Shown here: piece after piece, positions 15,481 through 25,067 of the stretch | Layout: every line of letters begins with the position of its first letter | Numbering within the stretch: position 1 is the stretch's first letter | Assembly: GCA_964603125.1 (NCBI GenBank) | Contig: CAZRUA010000012.1 | Span: forward strand, 1 to 47,350 | Length of the DNA: 47,350 nt | Source of the DNA: CAZRUA01 sp964603125 | GTDB taxonomy: Bacteria; Bacteroidota; Bacteroidia; B-17B0; Aurantibacillaceae | Reading direction: 5' to 3' | Position numbers and translations under genes: made by a program | Notes under the pieces: model-generated | What the model saw: the letters and a program-made list of their open reading frames with translations, nothing else | Databases searched by the model: none | Told to the model about the DNA's origin: nothing

Positions 15481-18400
15481 TTAATTGTCAATATTACTAT
15501 AATCTGGTTTTTCTTTTAAAAAGAATTTTGAAGCTTGGTAAGCAAATGGCAGATACATCATCCATTTTGGCCAGTTTAATTTCGCAAAATTAATCTCTGA
15601 TTTACGTTTTAATCTTTCGTTAATTAAATACATTGCTGGAACAAGTAATAGAGTTAACAATGTAGCGAAACCTAAACCAAAAATCATTGTCCAAGAAAGC
15701 GGACCCCAGAACACAACGTTATCTCCACCAAAATAAATATGCGGGTTACCATGCGTAAATAGTGCTTCAAAGTCAATGTTTAACCCTACAGCTAATGGTA
15801 TTAAACCTAGTATAGCAGCAATCGCAGTTAATAATACAGGCGTCATACGAGTTCTTCCTGCTTCAATAGTTGCGGCATAAAGTCCCATACCTTCTTCACG
15901 TGCTTTTTCGGCAAACTCAATAAGTAAAATACCATTTCGTACAACTATACCTGATAAGGCAACAACACCAATACCCGTCATAATAATACTCATGTCCATT
16001 TTAAAAATTGCTGTGCCTAAGAATACACCAATTACACTTAAGAAAATTTCTGATAGAATAATAATTGGTTTACCAATAGAGTTAAATTGAAGAACTAATA
16101 TTAGTAAAATCATTAAAATCGAAATTCCTAAACTGCGTCCTAAGAATCCACCTTGTTCAGCCTGCTCTTCTAATTGCCCCACAAATTTAACTTCAACATT
16201 TCCTGCTGGTTTAAATAAATCAACCATTTTCTGAGCATTTAAAGCTGTAGCATTTGGATCGGCACCTTCCAATACATCTCCGCCAATCGTAATTACACGT
16301 TTAGCTCCTTTACGTTTAATTCCACCATATGAATTCACAAATTTGATTTTACAAAATGCTGATAATGGAACGGAGCGCAACATACCTCCCATGTTCATAT
16401 CACGGAATGTAATTTTTAAGTTTTTCAATTCTTCAATACTTGTTCTTTGGTTGTATTGGTAGCGAAGTTGAATTGGATATTCGTCAGCAACATCTCTAAA
16501 TTTACTTGCTTCAGCTCCAAAAACAGCTTTACGCACTTCCATTGCTAATTGAGCTGTTGACAAGCCTTCGCGCATTGCTCTTTCTCTATCAATATCAAAA
16601 ACAATCTCAGGTTTATTGTCTTGGAAATCTGATTTTAAATCAGCAACACCTGGTAAATCTCCCGAAGCCTTTAGCGAATCAAAGAAACGTTTAACCATAG
16701 TTGCATTTTTAGTAATCAAATCAAAGTTATCACCTCTAATTTCAACACTAATTGGTTTAGCTACTGGTGGTCCCGATTGTTCTTTGTTTGCAGATATTTC
16801 AGCCCCTGGAATATTCCATTTCATTTTTTGGAATTGCTCTAAAAATGGCATAGTGCTTTTCCCATTTCGTTGTGAAAATTCAACAAAGTTGATTGAAATT
16901 TTACCTCTATTTGGATATGAATTTTGATCTTCATCTTGTGGGTCAGTTACACCAATTGTTACATTAGTAATAATAGATGATACTAATTCATTTTTCTCGC
17001 CAATAATTCCAATTGCTTTTTGCTCCACCTTTTTCATGATTTCATTGGTGTAGCTAGGTGATGTTCCAACAGGTAATTTTACATATATAAATATGTTGTT
17101 TGGGTCTCCTTGCGGGAAGAAAACTACATGTGGTTTTCTTACTTGCATTAATACAATTGAGAATACAAATAATCCTAATGTTGCAAATAAGGCCATGTAT
17201 GGACGGCGTAAAACTTTTTCTAATAAGCGAACATAAAAGTTTTGGAATTTAGGCCATATTTTAGTTTGCCAGCTTTCAATAGCTTTGTATAACACAAACT
17301 TATTTAGCATAAAGCATAAGTATAAGAATATAGCTAGATTAGCAATTCCATTATGTCCTGTTGCATATAAAATAAGCGATAATACAACGAATACTACAGA
17401 AATAACAGCAGTTCCTTTACTAAACTTCCCATGTGATTTCTTCTCTTCATCATGACTCTTCATGAAATCAACAGCGAATACAGGGTTGATAATGTATGCA
17501 ACGACTAATGATGCGAGTAAGGAAATAATTAAAGTAATAGGTAAGAAAAACATAAATTTACCAATTACACCATTCCAAAATGCTAAAGGTACAAATGGAG
17601 CTAGTGTTGTAATTGTTCCAGAAAATACGGGTAAGAATACTTCTCCTGCAGCCATTTTCGCGGCTGTTTTTATGTCTCGTTTTCCATTCGCAAATAATCG
17701 GTGGGTGTTTTCAATAACCACAATCGCATCATCCACCACTATACCGAGGGCGAGCAAGAAGGCAAACAATACAATCATATTCATTGTGAAACCTATACTT
17801 GGCATAATCATAAAAGCAATAAACATCGATAAAGGAACAGATAATGCAACGAAAATTGCGTTTGTTGTTCCCATAAAGAACATTAAGATGATTGTTACTA
17901 ATATGAAACCGATGATAATTGTATTAATTAAATCGTGTAAAGTAGTTTTTGTTTTGTCTGATTGATCGGCTGTTATAGAAATATCAATAGTAGGAGGAAA
18001 GTCGTTTTTCTTCATGTCGGCTATGATGTCTTTGATAGCATCACTTGCTTCAATTAAGTTTTCACCAGCACGTTTAATAATCTGTAAAGTGATTACATTT
18101 TTCTTTCCACCTAAACGAGCATAACTTTCAGTTGCTTTAGCTGTATCAATAACTGTTGCAAACTCCTTTAAATATAGTTTAGCTCCAGATTGTGAGCTTA
18201 TCAATAAGTTTTTAATTTCTTCAACTGTTTTAAACTCTTGTTTGATGTTAATGGTTCTATCCATGCCATCTAATGGTAAATTACCACCAGAGATATTTAA
18301 GTTTTCCATTCCAATTGCACGCTCAACATCACCAATACCTAATTGCGCAGCTTGCATTTTGTACATATCCAAATTCACTTGAATTTCTCTATCAGGCGCA

Positions 18401-18945
18401 CCCACTAAACGAACTTCAGTAATCTCTTTTCTGCTTTCAATTTTATCTTTTAAGTCTTCAGCATAAACTTTTAGTTTAGTTAAATCCATATCACCAGCCA
18501 TGTTCACAAACATAATGGGTAATTCAGAAAAAGCTAATTCCTTTACAAATGGTTGACGTGTTAGGTTGGTAGGTAAATCGTTTTTTGCTTCATCTACTTT
18601 ATCTTTAACAGCTTGTCTTGCTTTATCTACCGAAACGTTGGTGTTAAACTCAACTGTAATAACTGAAACGTCTTGCATCGATTGACTGGTAAGTTTTTTT
18701 ACACCCGCAATCGACTTTAGTTTTTTCTCTAATGGTTTAGTAACTGTATTTTCAATGTTACTAGGTGAGTTACCTGCATATACTGTGCTGATGAAAAATT
18801 TGGGCACAACAATATCAGGGAAGCTTTCTTTTGGAAGCCCGTTGTAGGAGCTTATTCCAAACAGGGCAATAATTACAGTAAGTATGTAAATTGCTGTTTT
18901 GTTATTAATGGCCCATGAGCTGGGTTTAAATTCTTTGAAATTCAT
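15481..18945 (-). CDS. RND efflux transporter, inner-membrane permease (AcrB/HAE1-like)
   Basis: A 1154-residue resistance-nodulation-division permease that pumps small molecules out using the proton gradient. TM4 carries the paired aspartates of the proton relay in GIVVDDAIVVIENTHR (near residue 403). The matching TM10 segment reads VVRNGILLIEF, with Arg where AcrB has Lys940. It is about 100 residues longer than AcrB because of a hydrophobic insert (about residues 495-560, two extra possible membrane segments) and a charged loop after TM6. It is the last gene of tetR-tolC-MFP-RND, 40 bases after the MFP gene, with a strong terminator behind it. The substrate cannot be told. Confidence 0.95.
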   Translation of the reverse strand: MNFKEFKPSSWAINNKTAIYILTVIIALFGISSYNGLPKESFPDIVVPKFFISTVYAGNSPSNIENTVTKPLEKKLKSIAGVKKLTSQSMQDVSVITVEFNTNVSVDKARQAVKDKVDEAKNDLPTNLTRQPFVKELAFSELPIMFVNMAGDMDLTKLKVYAEDLKDKIESRKEITEVRLVGAPDREIQVNLDMYKMQAAQLGIGDVERAIGMENLNISGGNLPLDGMDRTINIKQEFKTVEEIKNLLISSQSGAKLYLKEFATVIDTAKATESYARLGGKKNVITLQIIKRAGENLIEASDAIKDIIADMKKNDFPPTIDISITADQSDKTKTTLHDLINTIIIGFILVTIILMFFMGTTNAIFVALSVPLSMFIAFMIMPSIGFTMNMIVLFAFLLALGIVVDDAIVVIENTHRLFANGKRDIKTAAKMAAGEVFLPVFSGTITTLAPFVPLAFWNGVIGKFMFFLPITLIISLLASLVVAYIINPVFAVDFMKSHDEEKKSHGKFSKGTAVISVVFVVLSLILYATGHNGIANLAIFLYLCFMLNKFVLYKAIESWQTKIWPKFQNFYVRLLEKVLRRPYMALFATLGLFVFSIVLMQVRKPHVVFFPQGDPNNIFIYVKLPVGTSPSYTNEIMKKVEQKAIGIIGEKNELVSSIITNVTIGVTDPQDEDQNSYPNRGKISINFVEFSQRNGKSTMPFLEQFQKMKWNIPGAEISANKEQSGPPVAKPISVEIRGDNFDLITKNATMVKRFFDSLKASGDLPGVADLKSDFQDNKPEIVFDIDRERAMREGLSTAQLAMEVRKAVFGAEASKFRDVADEYPIQLRYQYNQRTSIEELKNLKITFRDMNMGGMLRSVPLSAFCKIKFVNSYGGIKRKGAKRVITIGGDVLEGADPNATALNAQKMVDLFKPAGNVEVKFVGQLEEQAEQGGFLGRSLGISILMILLILVLQFNSIGKPIIILSEIFLSVIGVFLGTAIFKMDMSIIMTGIGVVALSGIVVRNGILLIEFAEKAREEGMGLYAATIEAGRTRMTPVLLTAIAAILGLIPLAVGLNIDFEALFTHGNPHIYFGGDNVVFWGPLSWTMIFGLGFATLLTLLLVPAMYLINERLKRKSEINFAKLNWPKWMMYLPFAYQASKFFLKEKPDYSNIDN

Positions 18946-18985
18946 TTTATAATGTATTAGGTCTCTTTAAATTAAATCAACTCTG

Positions 18986-20095
18986 TTATTTTATAATTCT
19001 TAATGCGTCATTTTCGTTTAATACGTCAAAGCCACTTGTAATTAATAAGTCCCCTTCACTTAATCCGTTTAATATTTCAACAGTTCCGTTGTAATCTTTT
19101 CCTGTTGTAACAAGTTTTTTGGTTGTTTTATTATTTAAAGCAACGTAAACAAAACTGTTGTTTTTAAAATCTTTTTGAATGTATTTAACAGGAACGCTAA
19201 TAACTGGTGCTTTACTGATATAATCATTAATGCAAATGTTTGCTAGCATGTTTGGATGATATTCTTTTTTATTATCCAAAAGTATTTCAACCGTAAATGT
19301 TCTGTTTAAAGGATTGATTGTTTTAGCAGCAAAACTAACTTTTGTGTTTAAAGTATCAGTGCCATCTGTAAAAGCTACTAGTACTTCATTACCTTTGTTC
19401 ACTCTGGATGCATAACTCTCAGCCAGTTCAGCTTTGATTTTTAAATTGTTTAAATTTACAACGCGTATTGCTGGGATTCCAGGAGCAGTTAATTGTCCTA
19501 GTTTAATATCTACCGCATCAACTGTTCCGTTTATTGGTGAAATTATTTTTGTCATTCTTAGTTGTTCTTGCAAAGCGCTCATTTTTTTCTCTAAACTTTC
19601 TTTTTGCGTTTTTGCTTGTAAGAATTGTACTTCAGTTCCAATTTTTTGTTCCCAAAGATTTTTTTGTTTTTCGTATAATTGATTTACTAAATCTAAATTA
19701 GTTTGTAAATCCGATAAACTTTGCTGAATTGCTCTAGCATCTGTTTCAGCTAAAACTTGTCCTTTACTTACCTCATCGCCTGCTTTTACATTTATTTTAG
19801 TGATTGTTCCTGGCATTTCGGCAGCTATTGAAACGTTTTCATCAGCATCAACTTTACCTTGCACGTTGATAAAGTTCTTAAATATTCCCGCTTTTAATGG
19901 CATAACATCTACAAGAAAACTATCTACTTTAATAGTGTCTCCTGTTAATTTTTTGATTTCTTTTTGAATTTCGGCAAGCTCAGTTTTTAGTTTAGTTTCA
20001 CTGGCTTTTAGTTTCTCAATTTTTGCTTTTGTATCTGATGATCCGCAAGAAGCTACAAGCAAAGCAACTGCAAATGTTAAAATTAATTTGTTCAT
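18986..20095 (-). CDS. RND efflux periplasmic adaptor (membrane fusion protein)
   Basis: A 369-residue HlyD/AcrA-type adaptor that joins the RND pump to the TolC channel. The start at 20095 gives a lipoprotein signal, MNKLILTFAVALLVASC, with V-A-S-C. An upstream in-frame ATG at 20125 would add ten residues and is less likely. The order is a coiled coil after the anchor, a biotinyl-lipoyl half (AGDEVSKGQVLAETD), a helical hairpin (residues about 125-180), the second lipoyl half (KIISPINGTVDAVD) and barrel domains. Confidence 0.94.
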   Translation of the reverse strand: MNKLILTFAVALLVASCGSSDTKAKIEKLKASETKLKTELAEIQKEIKKLTGDTIKVDSFLVDVMPLKAGIFKNFINVQGKVDADENVSIAAEMPGTITKINVKAGDEVSKGQVLAETDARAIQQSLSDLQTNLDLVNQLYEKQKNLWEQKIGTEVQFLQAKTQKESLEKKMSALQEQLRMTKIISPINGTVDAVDIKLGQLTAPGIPAIRVVNLNNLKIKAELAESYASRVNKGNEVLVAFTDGTDTLNTKVSFAAKTINPLNRTFTVEILLDNKKEYHPNMLANICINDYISKAPVISVPVKYIQKDFKNNSFVYVALNNKTTKKLVTTGKDYNGTVEILNGLSEGDLLITSGFDVLNENDALRIIK

Positions 20096-20127
20096 GTTTT
20101 TGGGATTTAAAATATTCTTTGTCATTT

Positions 20128-21537
20128 TTATTTTACTAAAGTTCCTATTGATTTTTGATAATCTATTTTTGATGATAACAAATCATACAAGCTATTGTAA
20201 TAATTTGTTTGTGCTTCTACGTATGAAGTTTGTGCATTAATTATTTCTAAGTTAGAACCAACACCAGCGGTATATTTTTTTTCTGCTACATCTAAAATGT
20301 TTTTTGCTAAATCTAGATTACGCTTTTGGTTTTCGATACTTGCTAATGCATTTGTGTAGTTTGTTGCTGCGCCAATACTTTCCATTTCAAAAGCAAGATT
20401 TAAACTTTTCATAGTATTATCAGTTTTAACTGCATTAAGTTTTGCTTGCTGAATACGGTAGTGTTTTTGTAATCCGTCAAAAATAGGAACGTTAATAGTA
20501 GCTCCAATAACTGCAGTTGGATACCATTTTTGAGACACATTATCGAAGAAATCAAACTCGCTTCTCAATCCTGAAGCACTTAAACTACCATAGCCAACTA
20601 CTGTTGGTAAATAACTTAATTTGTAACGTTTTAATTCTAGTTGATTTAATTTTTTCTGTGACTCTAACAACATTATTTCAGGACGAGAGGAGAAATTTGG
20701 AGTTGCTGAAACTGTTATATTCTCTGGTTTTTCGCCAAGCGTATCTGTTAATGTAATAGGATCAGATAACTTATAGCTCATTTGAAACTTTAATAATGTT
20801 TCGCTTAAGCCAATTAAACGATTTGTTTTTTCTTTCTCGGTATTTAAATTGTTATAAGTTACTTCCAATCTATCCACATCAATTTTTTCTACAAATCCTT
20901 CTTTGTTATAGGCTCTTGTGTCGTCAAGAATTTTTTTCAGTTTAACTAAGTTTGCATCAAGTAATTTAACGCGTTCCTTGTTAACCAAAACCATATAGTA
21001 TGCTTTTGAAACATTTTGAACGGTCTCAGTTTTTGTTCTTAACTTATTTTTTTCACCTAATAAAACTAACTCTTTTGCAGCTTGTAATCCAACCATGTAG
21101 TCACTACTAAATATTAGTTGTGACAATGATACGCCAGCGCTTGCATTGTATTTTGTTCCAAATTGAGCCGCAACAGGTGGGTATAAATCTGCATTAAGTT
21201 CGGCAGGATTAAAAGGAATCAATCCTTTCCCCATCAATGTTGCTAATGTTGCTGGTGCAATAAAGTTTGGTAAAACACTAGTAGGTATTTTAACAAAATC
21301 TTTTAAATCTACACTTCCATTTAGTTGCGGTAAGCCCACACCTAAAATTTCTTTTCTCTTCAGATCATTTAACTTCGCGTCAATGTCTGCATTTGCCATG
21401 CTAGGACTGTTTTTGATAGCATAGTCTATTGCACCTTGCAAAGTAAATTCGTTACTTGCAGTGGTAGCTGTTTGACTTTTTAATTGTTGTAAATTAAAAA
21501 GTAAAACCAAACCGGTAATCCATTTTAGTTTTTGCAT
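20128..21537 (-). CDS. TolC-family outer-membrane efflux channel
   Basis: A 469-residue outer-membrane efflux protein with a signal peptide (about residues 1-22, ending QLKSQ). Two long helical repeats (for example DRLEVTYNNLNTEKEKTNRL, and EKKYTAGVGSNLEIINAQ near the C-terminus) form the periplasmic tunnel. The motif YTAGVGSNLEIINAQTSYVEAQ is the usual TolC-family second repeat. It sits between tetR (one base upstream) and the adaptor, completing a tripartite pump. Confidence 0.94.
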   Translation of the reverse strand: MQKLKWITGLVLLFNLQQLKSQTATTASNEFTLQGAIDYAIKNSPSMANADIDAKLNDLKRKEILGVGLPQLNGSVDLKDFVKIPTSVLPNFIAPATLATLMGKGLIPFNPAELNADLYPPVAAQFGTKYNASAGVSLSQLIFSSDYMVGLQAAKELVLLGEKNKLRTKTETVQNVSKAYYMVLVNKERVKLLDANLVKLKKILDDTRAYNKEGFVEKIDVDRLEVTYNNLNTEKEKTNRLIGLSETLLKFQMSYKLSDPITLTDTLGEKPENITVSATPNFSSRPEIMLLESQKKLNQLELKRYKLSYLPTVVGYGSLSASGLRSEFDFFDNVSQKWYPTAVIGATINVPIFDGLQKHYRIQQAKLNAVKTDNTMKSLNLAFEMESIGAATNYTNALASIENQKRNLDLAKNILDVAEKKYTAGVGSNLEIINAQTSYVEAQTNYYNSLYDLLSSKIDYQKSIGTLVK

Positions 21538-21538
21538 T

Positions 21539-22168
21539 TTATTCGTCTTCTGTAATTTGTTTATGTTTATTAATTAATTTGTGTCCTTTAAGTGTGCAAA
21601 TGCCGTATAGAAAATGTTCGGCAAGTGCCAATTGTGTATCAAGTATGCTAAATTTATCAGGAGCAAAGACCTTTGAGTTAAAACACATCTCAATTTCTTC
21701 CATTCTTAAGCGTGCTAAAATTTTTGCATTCACGTCATCACGAACTAATCCATCTTCCTTTCCTTTGTTTATTGATTTTTCAACCATTTTCACAATGCAT
21801 TTTTCTTTAAACTCTGTAAATAAATGCCATGATTTTGGGTAAAATTTTTGTAAATCGTAAAATACATTAGGATTAATTGAACTAAACATTTCGCTCATTT
21901 GTTTCAACATGTAAAATACTTCTTCTACAATGTTTATGTTTGATTCATGTATTGAAGCGAAATTTTCTTGATCTTCTTTAATTTTCATTTCCATTAAAGT
22001 ATATACCACCTCTTCTTTTTCCTTAAAAAAATTGTAAATGGTTTTCTTACTCATGGATAGGTGCTTAGCTATATCATCCATTGTGATACTTCTAATGCCA
22101 TGCTTAAAAAAGAGCTCTTCAGCGCCTTTAATAATTCTGTTTTTGGTTTCTAAATCTTTCGGGTCCAT
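21539..22168 (-). CDS. TetR/AcrR-family regulator of the efflux operon
   Basis: A 209-residue TetR-type repressor. The helix-turn-helix is at about residues 27-50: SITMDDIAKHLSMSKKTIYNFF. The rest is the helical ligand-binding and dimer domain. It is the first gene of the operon, with tolC starting one base after its stop, so it is co-transcribed with the pump it presumably controls. A 9-base-pair inverted repeat overlaps its own promoter, which suggests negative autoregulation. Confidence 0.93.
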   Translation of the reverse strand: MDPKDLETKNRIIKGAEELFFKHGIRSITMDDIAKHLSMSKKTIYNFFKEKEEVVYTLMEMKIKEDQENFASIHESNINIVEEVFYMLKQMSEMFSSINPNVFYDLQKFYPKSWHLFTEFKEKCIVKMVEKSINKGKEDGLVRDDVNAKILARLRMEEIEMCFNSKVFAPDKFSILDTQLALAEHFLYGICTLKGHKLINKHKQITEDE

Positions 22169-22178
22169 TTTTCGGGCA

Positions 22179-22216
22179 CAAAACTATGGAAACTTTTAAT
22201 GGTTTGCAAGTTTCCA
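22179..22216 (-). promoter_or_regulatory. Promoter and palindromic operator of the tetR-efflux operon
   Basis: On the minus strand a -33 TTG (22209-22207) is followed by 20 bases and a -7 TAGTTTTG (22186-22179), both fitting the Bacteroidota consensus. A 9-base inverted repeat, TGGAAACTT (22187-22195) and AAGTTTCCA (22208-22216) with a 12-base spacer, occupies the space between them. One arm abuts the -7 box and the other covers the -33 TTG. This is where a TetR dimer would block polymerase. Confidence 0.75.
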
Positions 22217-22250
22217 AACAGAATTCTTTTATTTTTTCAGCCAATTGTTG

Positions 22251-22258
22251 TATTTTTG
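22251..22258 (+). promoter_or_regulatory. -7 element (TATTTTTG) for the T9SS surface protein
   Basis: An exact TAnnTTTG match that would start transcription near 22265. That places the earlier in-frame ATGs at 22186 and 22261 before or at the start of the transcript and supports the ATG at 22282. Confidence 0.55.
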
Positions 22259-22281
22259 GTATGAATGAACATAAATTAAAG

Positions 22282-24954
22282 ATGAAAAATATAATTTATG
22301 CGCTTATAGTTTGTTTTGGTTTTTGCAAAATCAATGCTCAGGTTGTAACCGCAGCGTCAACACCAACTAATTTGGTGCAAAATGTTTTGTTAGGGACTGG
22401 TGTTACCGCTTCTAATATTACTTATACAGGCTATGCAAACGCAATTAGCTCTTTCACGGCTTCTGCCTCAACAAATTTGGGCATCTCTAGTGGTGTTTAC
22501 CTTACTTCGGGCTCTTATTTGCAAAACGATCCTTTGGGTTTTGGTGGTGGTCAAGACGGTCCGTTGGGTCCCTCTTCTAATTTTCAAAGTATTTCAAACG
22601 GAGCAGCTGGCGACCCTTATTTAGACGCAATTTCAGGAAATACGACTTTTGATGCAGCTATTTTAGAATTTGATTTTGTTCCTCAATCGGATACAGTTAA
22701 ATTTAGATATACTTTTGGTTCTGAAGAATACAATGATTATGTAGGGAGCACAGTAAATGATGCCTTTGCTTTTGTGCTTTCTGGTGTTAGTACTCCTCTT
22801 GCTCCGGTTAACTTGGCGCTTATTCCAGGATCAGCTATTCCAGTATCGATAAATACTGTGAATAATGGTAATTCATTTGCAGCTTCAACCGGGCCTTGCA
22901 CTAATTGTGCTTATTTTAGAGATAATTTTAACGGAACAATTGATGTAACATATGATGGTATGACAGTAGTATTAACCGCAGTTCATCCAGTAATTTGCGG
23001 AGAAACTTATCATATTAAAATTATGATTTCAGATGCGGGTGATGAAGCTTTTGATTCGGGTGTTTTTTTGGAGGCAGGTTCTTTTTCATCTTCTGTTCCT
23101 TTATCAATAGCAACATCGGTTAATGGTAATTATAATGACACCATTGCGGCTGAAGGTTGTGATCAAATTAAACTTGATTTCATTCGTTCGCTTACGGATA
23201 CAGCAAATGCTACTTCTTACACGGTAACTATTGGTGGCTCTGCTGTTAACGGAATTGATTATACTACACTATCCAGTACAATTAATTTCCCAGTTGGAGA
23301 AGATACTGTATCCTATATTTTAAACCCTTTAGCTGATGCTAACGTTGAGGCTATGGAAAATGTTTCTATAACCATTAGTAATATTACGGTATGTGGTTTA
23401 GTTACTAGTGTAACTTATAATTTTTATATAGAAGACACTCCCCCGATTGTTGTTACAGCAAGTAACGATACCACGATTTGTCCGGGGGTAAGTGCAAGTT
23501 TATTTGCAACAGCTTCAGGAGGCTCGGGCACTCCTTATACATACACTTGGACAGGTGGCTTAGGTGCAGGCACAAATGTTGTTGCAACTCCTAATTCAAC
23601 TACTACATACACAGTTACAGTTGATGACAATTGTCCAAGCAGCCCAGCGGTAAGCGAACAGATAACCATTAATGTGGTTCCTACGTTTGTTTTAAGCATT
23701 CCAAATCAAGATACAGTTTTTTGTAGTAATGAAGGGGTTGTAAACATTAACGCTGTAACCACACCTGCAACACCAGGAACTTGGAGTGTTTTAACTGGAT
23801 TAACGGATTTAGGTGGTGGACAAGCTTCCATTAATACTAGTTTAGCTCCTTTAGGCAATTCAACATTAATTTTTACTGCAGGAGGTGCTGGTGGTTGTGG
23901 CGATAAGGATACAGTTACTATTGTGATAAATCCTTTTGTAGGATCAAGCTTTAATGCTATACCTTCATTTTGTGCTAATAGTACTTCGGTTACTGCAAAC
24001 CCTTTAAACACAGGAGGCGTTTGGTATTTGGATAATGTAATTTTTAATGGAACTGTAGACCCAACCTTATTAACTGTAGGAACGCATGATATTAAATACG
24101 TTATTGGTGGTCCAACTTGCCCAGATAGCACAACCCAACAGTTTACTGTTAACCCATTACCTATTATTGATTTTACAGTTGACACTACTGAAGGCTGTTT
24201 GGTTGGAGGAAATGTTTTTTCTTTTCAATCTGTACTAACTAATCCAACTGTTGCGGGCGGAACATACAATTGGAGTTTTAATGGAACTGCAAATTCTACG
24301 CTTCAAAATCCAGTTCATTTATTTTCCCAAGCTGGCACTTATAATGTTAGTTTAAACTATACGGATCCTAATGGCTGTCAGGGTTCTGTTGCACATAATT
24401 CATTTATAACTGTTCATCCAATGCCTGTTGCAAATTTTTATGCATCTAATTATTCTCCATCGGATATAGAGCCAGAGGTTAATTTTATAAATACAAGTTC
24501 AGGAGCAATTAGTTATGTTTGGAATATTGCAGATTTGGACACATTTACAACAACTAATGCAAATTACACTTTTGATAATTCTGGCATTTATCCAATAACT
24601 TTAATTGCAACAAATCAGTTTAATTGTACTGATACTATAACTCAAGAAATTGAATATACAATTGATTTCACGTTTTATGTTCCAAATTCGTTTACTCCAA
24701 ATAAAAACTACGGATTGAATTCTACTTTTCACGCCGAATGTGTTGGAATAAATTATACGCAAGGATATACGATGTTAATTTATGACAGATGGGGTGAAAA
24801 ATTATACGAAACAACTGATTATTATTCGGGTTGGAATGGAACAAAAAACAATAGTGGAGGAAAAACATTCCAAGACGTTTACATTTACAAATTTACTTTC
24901 AAGGACTTGAAGGGTAGAACTTATACTAGAACAGGAACTGTTACATTGCTTTAG
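22282..24954 (+). CDS. Choice-of-anchor L surface protein with T9SS type B tail
   Basis: An 890-residue secreted protein. The ATG at 22282 gives a clean signal peptide (MKNIIYALIVCFGFCKINA). Residues about 20-270 match the choice-of-anchor L domain: LGISSGVYLTSGSYL, the glycine-rich tract, and YTFGSEEYNDYVGS. A Calx-beta-like region and Ig/PKD-like repeats follow, including YNWSFNGTANSTLQNPVHLFSQ. The last ~85 residues are a gliding motility-associated C-terminal (type B T9SS sorting) domain: FYVPNSFTPNKN, LIYDRWGEKLYE, GWNGT and VYIYKFTFKD. It is expected to be secreted across the outer membrane and attached to the surface. An adhesin role is plausible but not shown. Confidence 0.9.
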   Translation: MKNIIYALIVCFGFCKINAQVVTAASTPTNLVQNVLLGTGVTASNITYTGYANAISSFTASASTNLGISSGVYLTSGSYLQNDPLGFGGGQDGPLGPSSNFQSISNGAAGDPYLDAISGNTTFDAAILEFDFVPQSDTVKFRYTFGSEEYNDYVGSTVNDAFAFVLSGVSTPLAPVNLALIPGSAIPVSINTVNNGNSFAASTGPCTNCAYFRDNFNGTIDVTYDGMTVVLTAVHPVICGETYHIKIMISDAGDEAFDSGVFLEAGSFSSSVPLSIATSVNGNYNDTIAAEGCDQIKLDFIRSLTDTANATSYTVTIGGSAVNGIDYTTLSSTINFPVGEDTVSYILNPLADANVEAMENVSITISNITVCGLVTSVTYNFYIEDTPPIVVTASNDTTICPGVSASLFATASGGSGTPYTYTWTGGLGAGTNVVATPNSTTTYTVTVDDNCPSSPAVSEQITINVVPTFVLSIPNQDTVFCSNEGVVNINAVTTPATPGTWSVLTGLTDLGGGQASINTSLAPLGNSTLIFTAGGAGGCGDKDTVTIVINPFVGSSFNAIPSFCANSTSVTANPLNTGGVWYLDNVIFNGTVDPTLLTVGTHDIKYVIGGPTCPDSTTQQFTVNPLPIIDFTVDTTEGCLVGGNVFSFQSVLTNPTVAGGTYNWSFNGTANSTLQNPVHLFSQAGTYNVSLNYTDPNGCQGSVAHNSFITVHPMPVANFYASNYSPSDIEPEVNFINTSSGAISYVWNIADLDTFTTTNANYTFDNSGIYPITLIATNQFNCTDTITQEIEYTIDFTFYVPNSFTPNKNYGLNSTFHAECVGINYTQGYTMLIYDRWGEKLYETTDYYSGWNGTKNNSGGKTFQDVYIYKFTFKDLKGRTYTRTGTVTLL

Positions 24955-25015
24955 AGAATTGTATTAAACAATCGATAGCAGAATTAAAACAACTATTTCT
25001 AATATTGCCATAAAT

Positions 25016-25047
25016 AAAAAGTCTCAGTAGAAATACTGAGACTTTTT
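25016..25047. terminator. Bidirectional terminator between the surface protein and typA
   Basis: A 14-base-pair perfect stem (AAAAAGTCTCAGTA / TACTGAGACTTTTT) with a GAAA loop. T-runs follow on both strands, so it can serve both convergent genes. Confidence 0.93.
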
Positions 25048-25067
25048 ATTATCTTACTGGTTTAAAA

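Noticed and set aside
17462..17965. A 167-codon open frame on the plus strand inside the RND gene
   Set aside because: It is antisense to a conserved transporter, has no ribosome site or recognisable domain, and fits a shadow of membrane-segment codon use.
22186..22281. Earlier in-frame ATGs for the T9SS surface protein
   Set aside because: The -7 element at 22251-22258 places them upstream of or at the transcript start, and the ATG at 22282 gives a standard signal peptide.
23706..24185. A 159-codon open frame on the minus strand inside the surface protein gene
   Set aside because: It is antisense to the Ig/PKD-like repeats, has no promoter, and its composition is that of a mirrored Thr/Gly-rich coding sequence.
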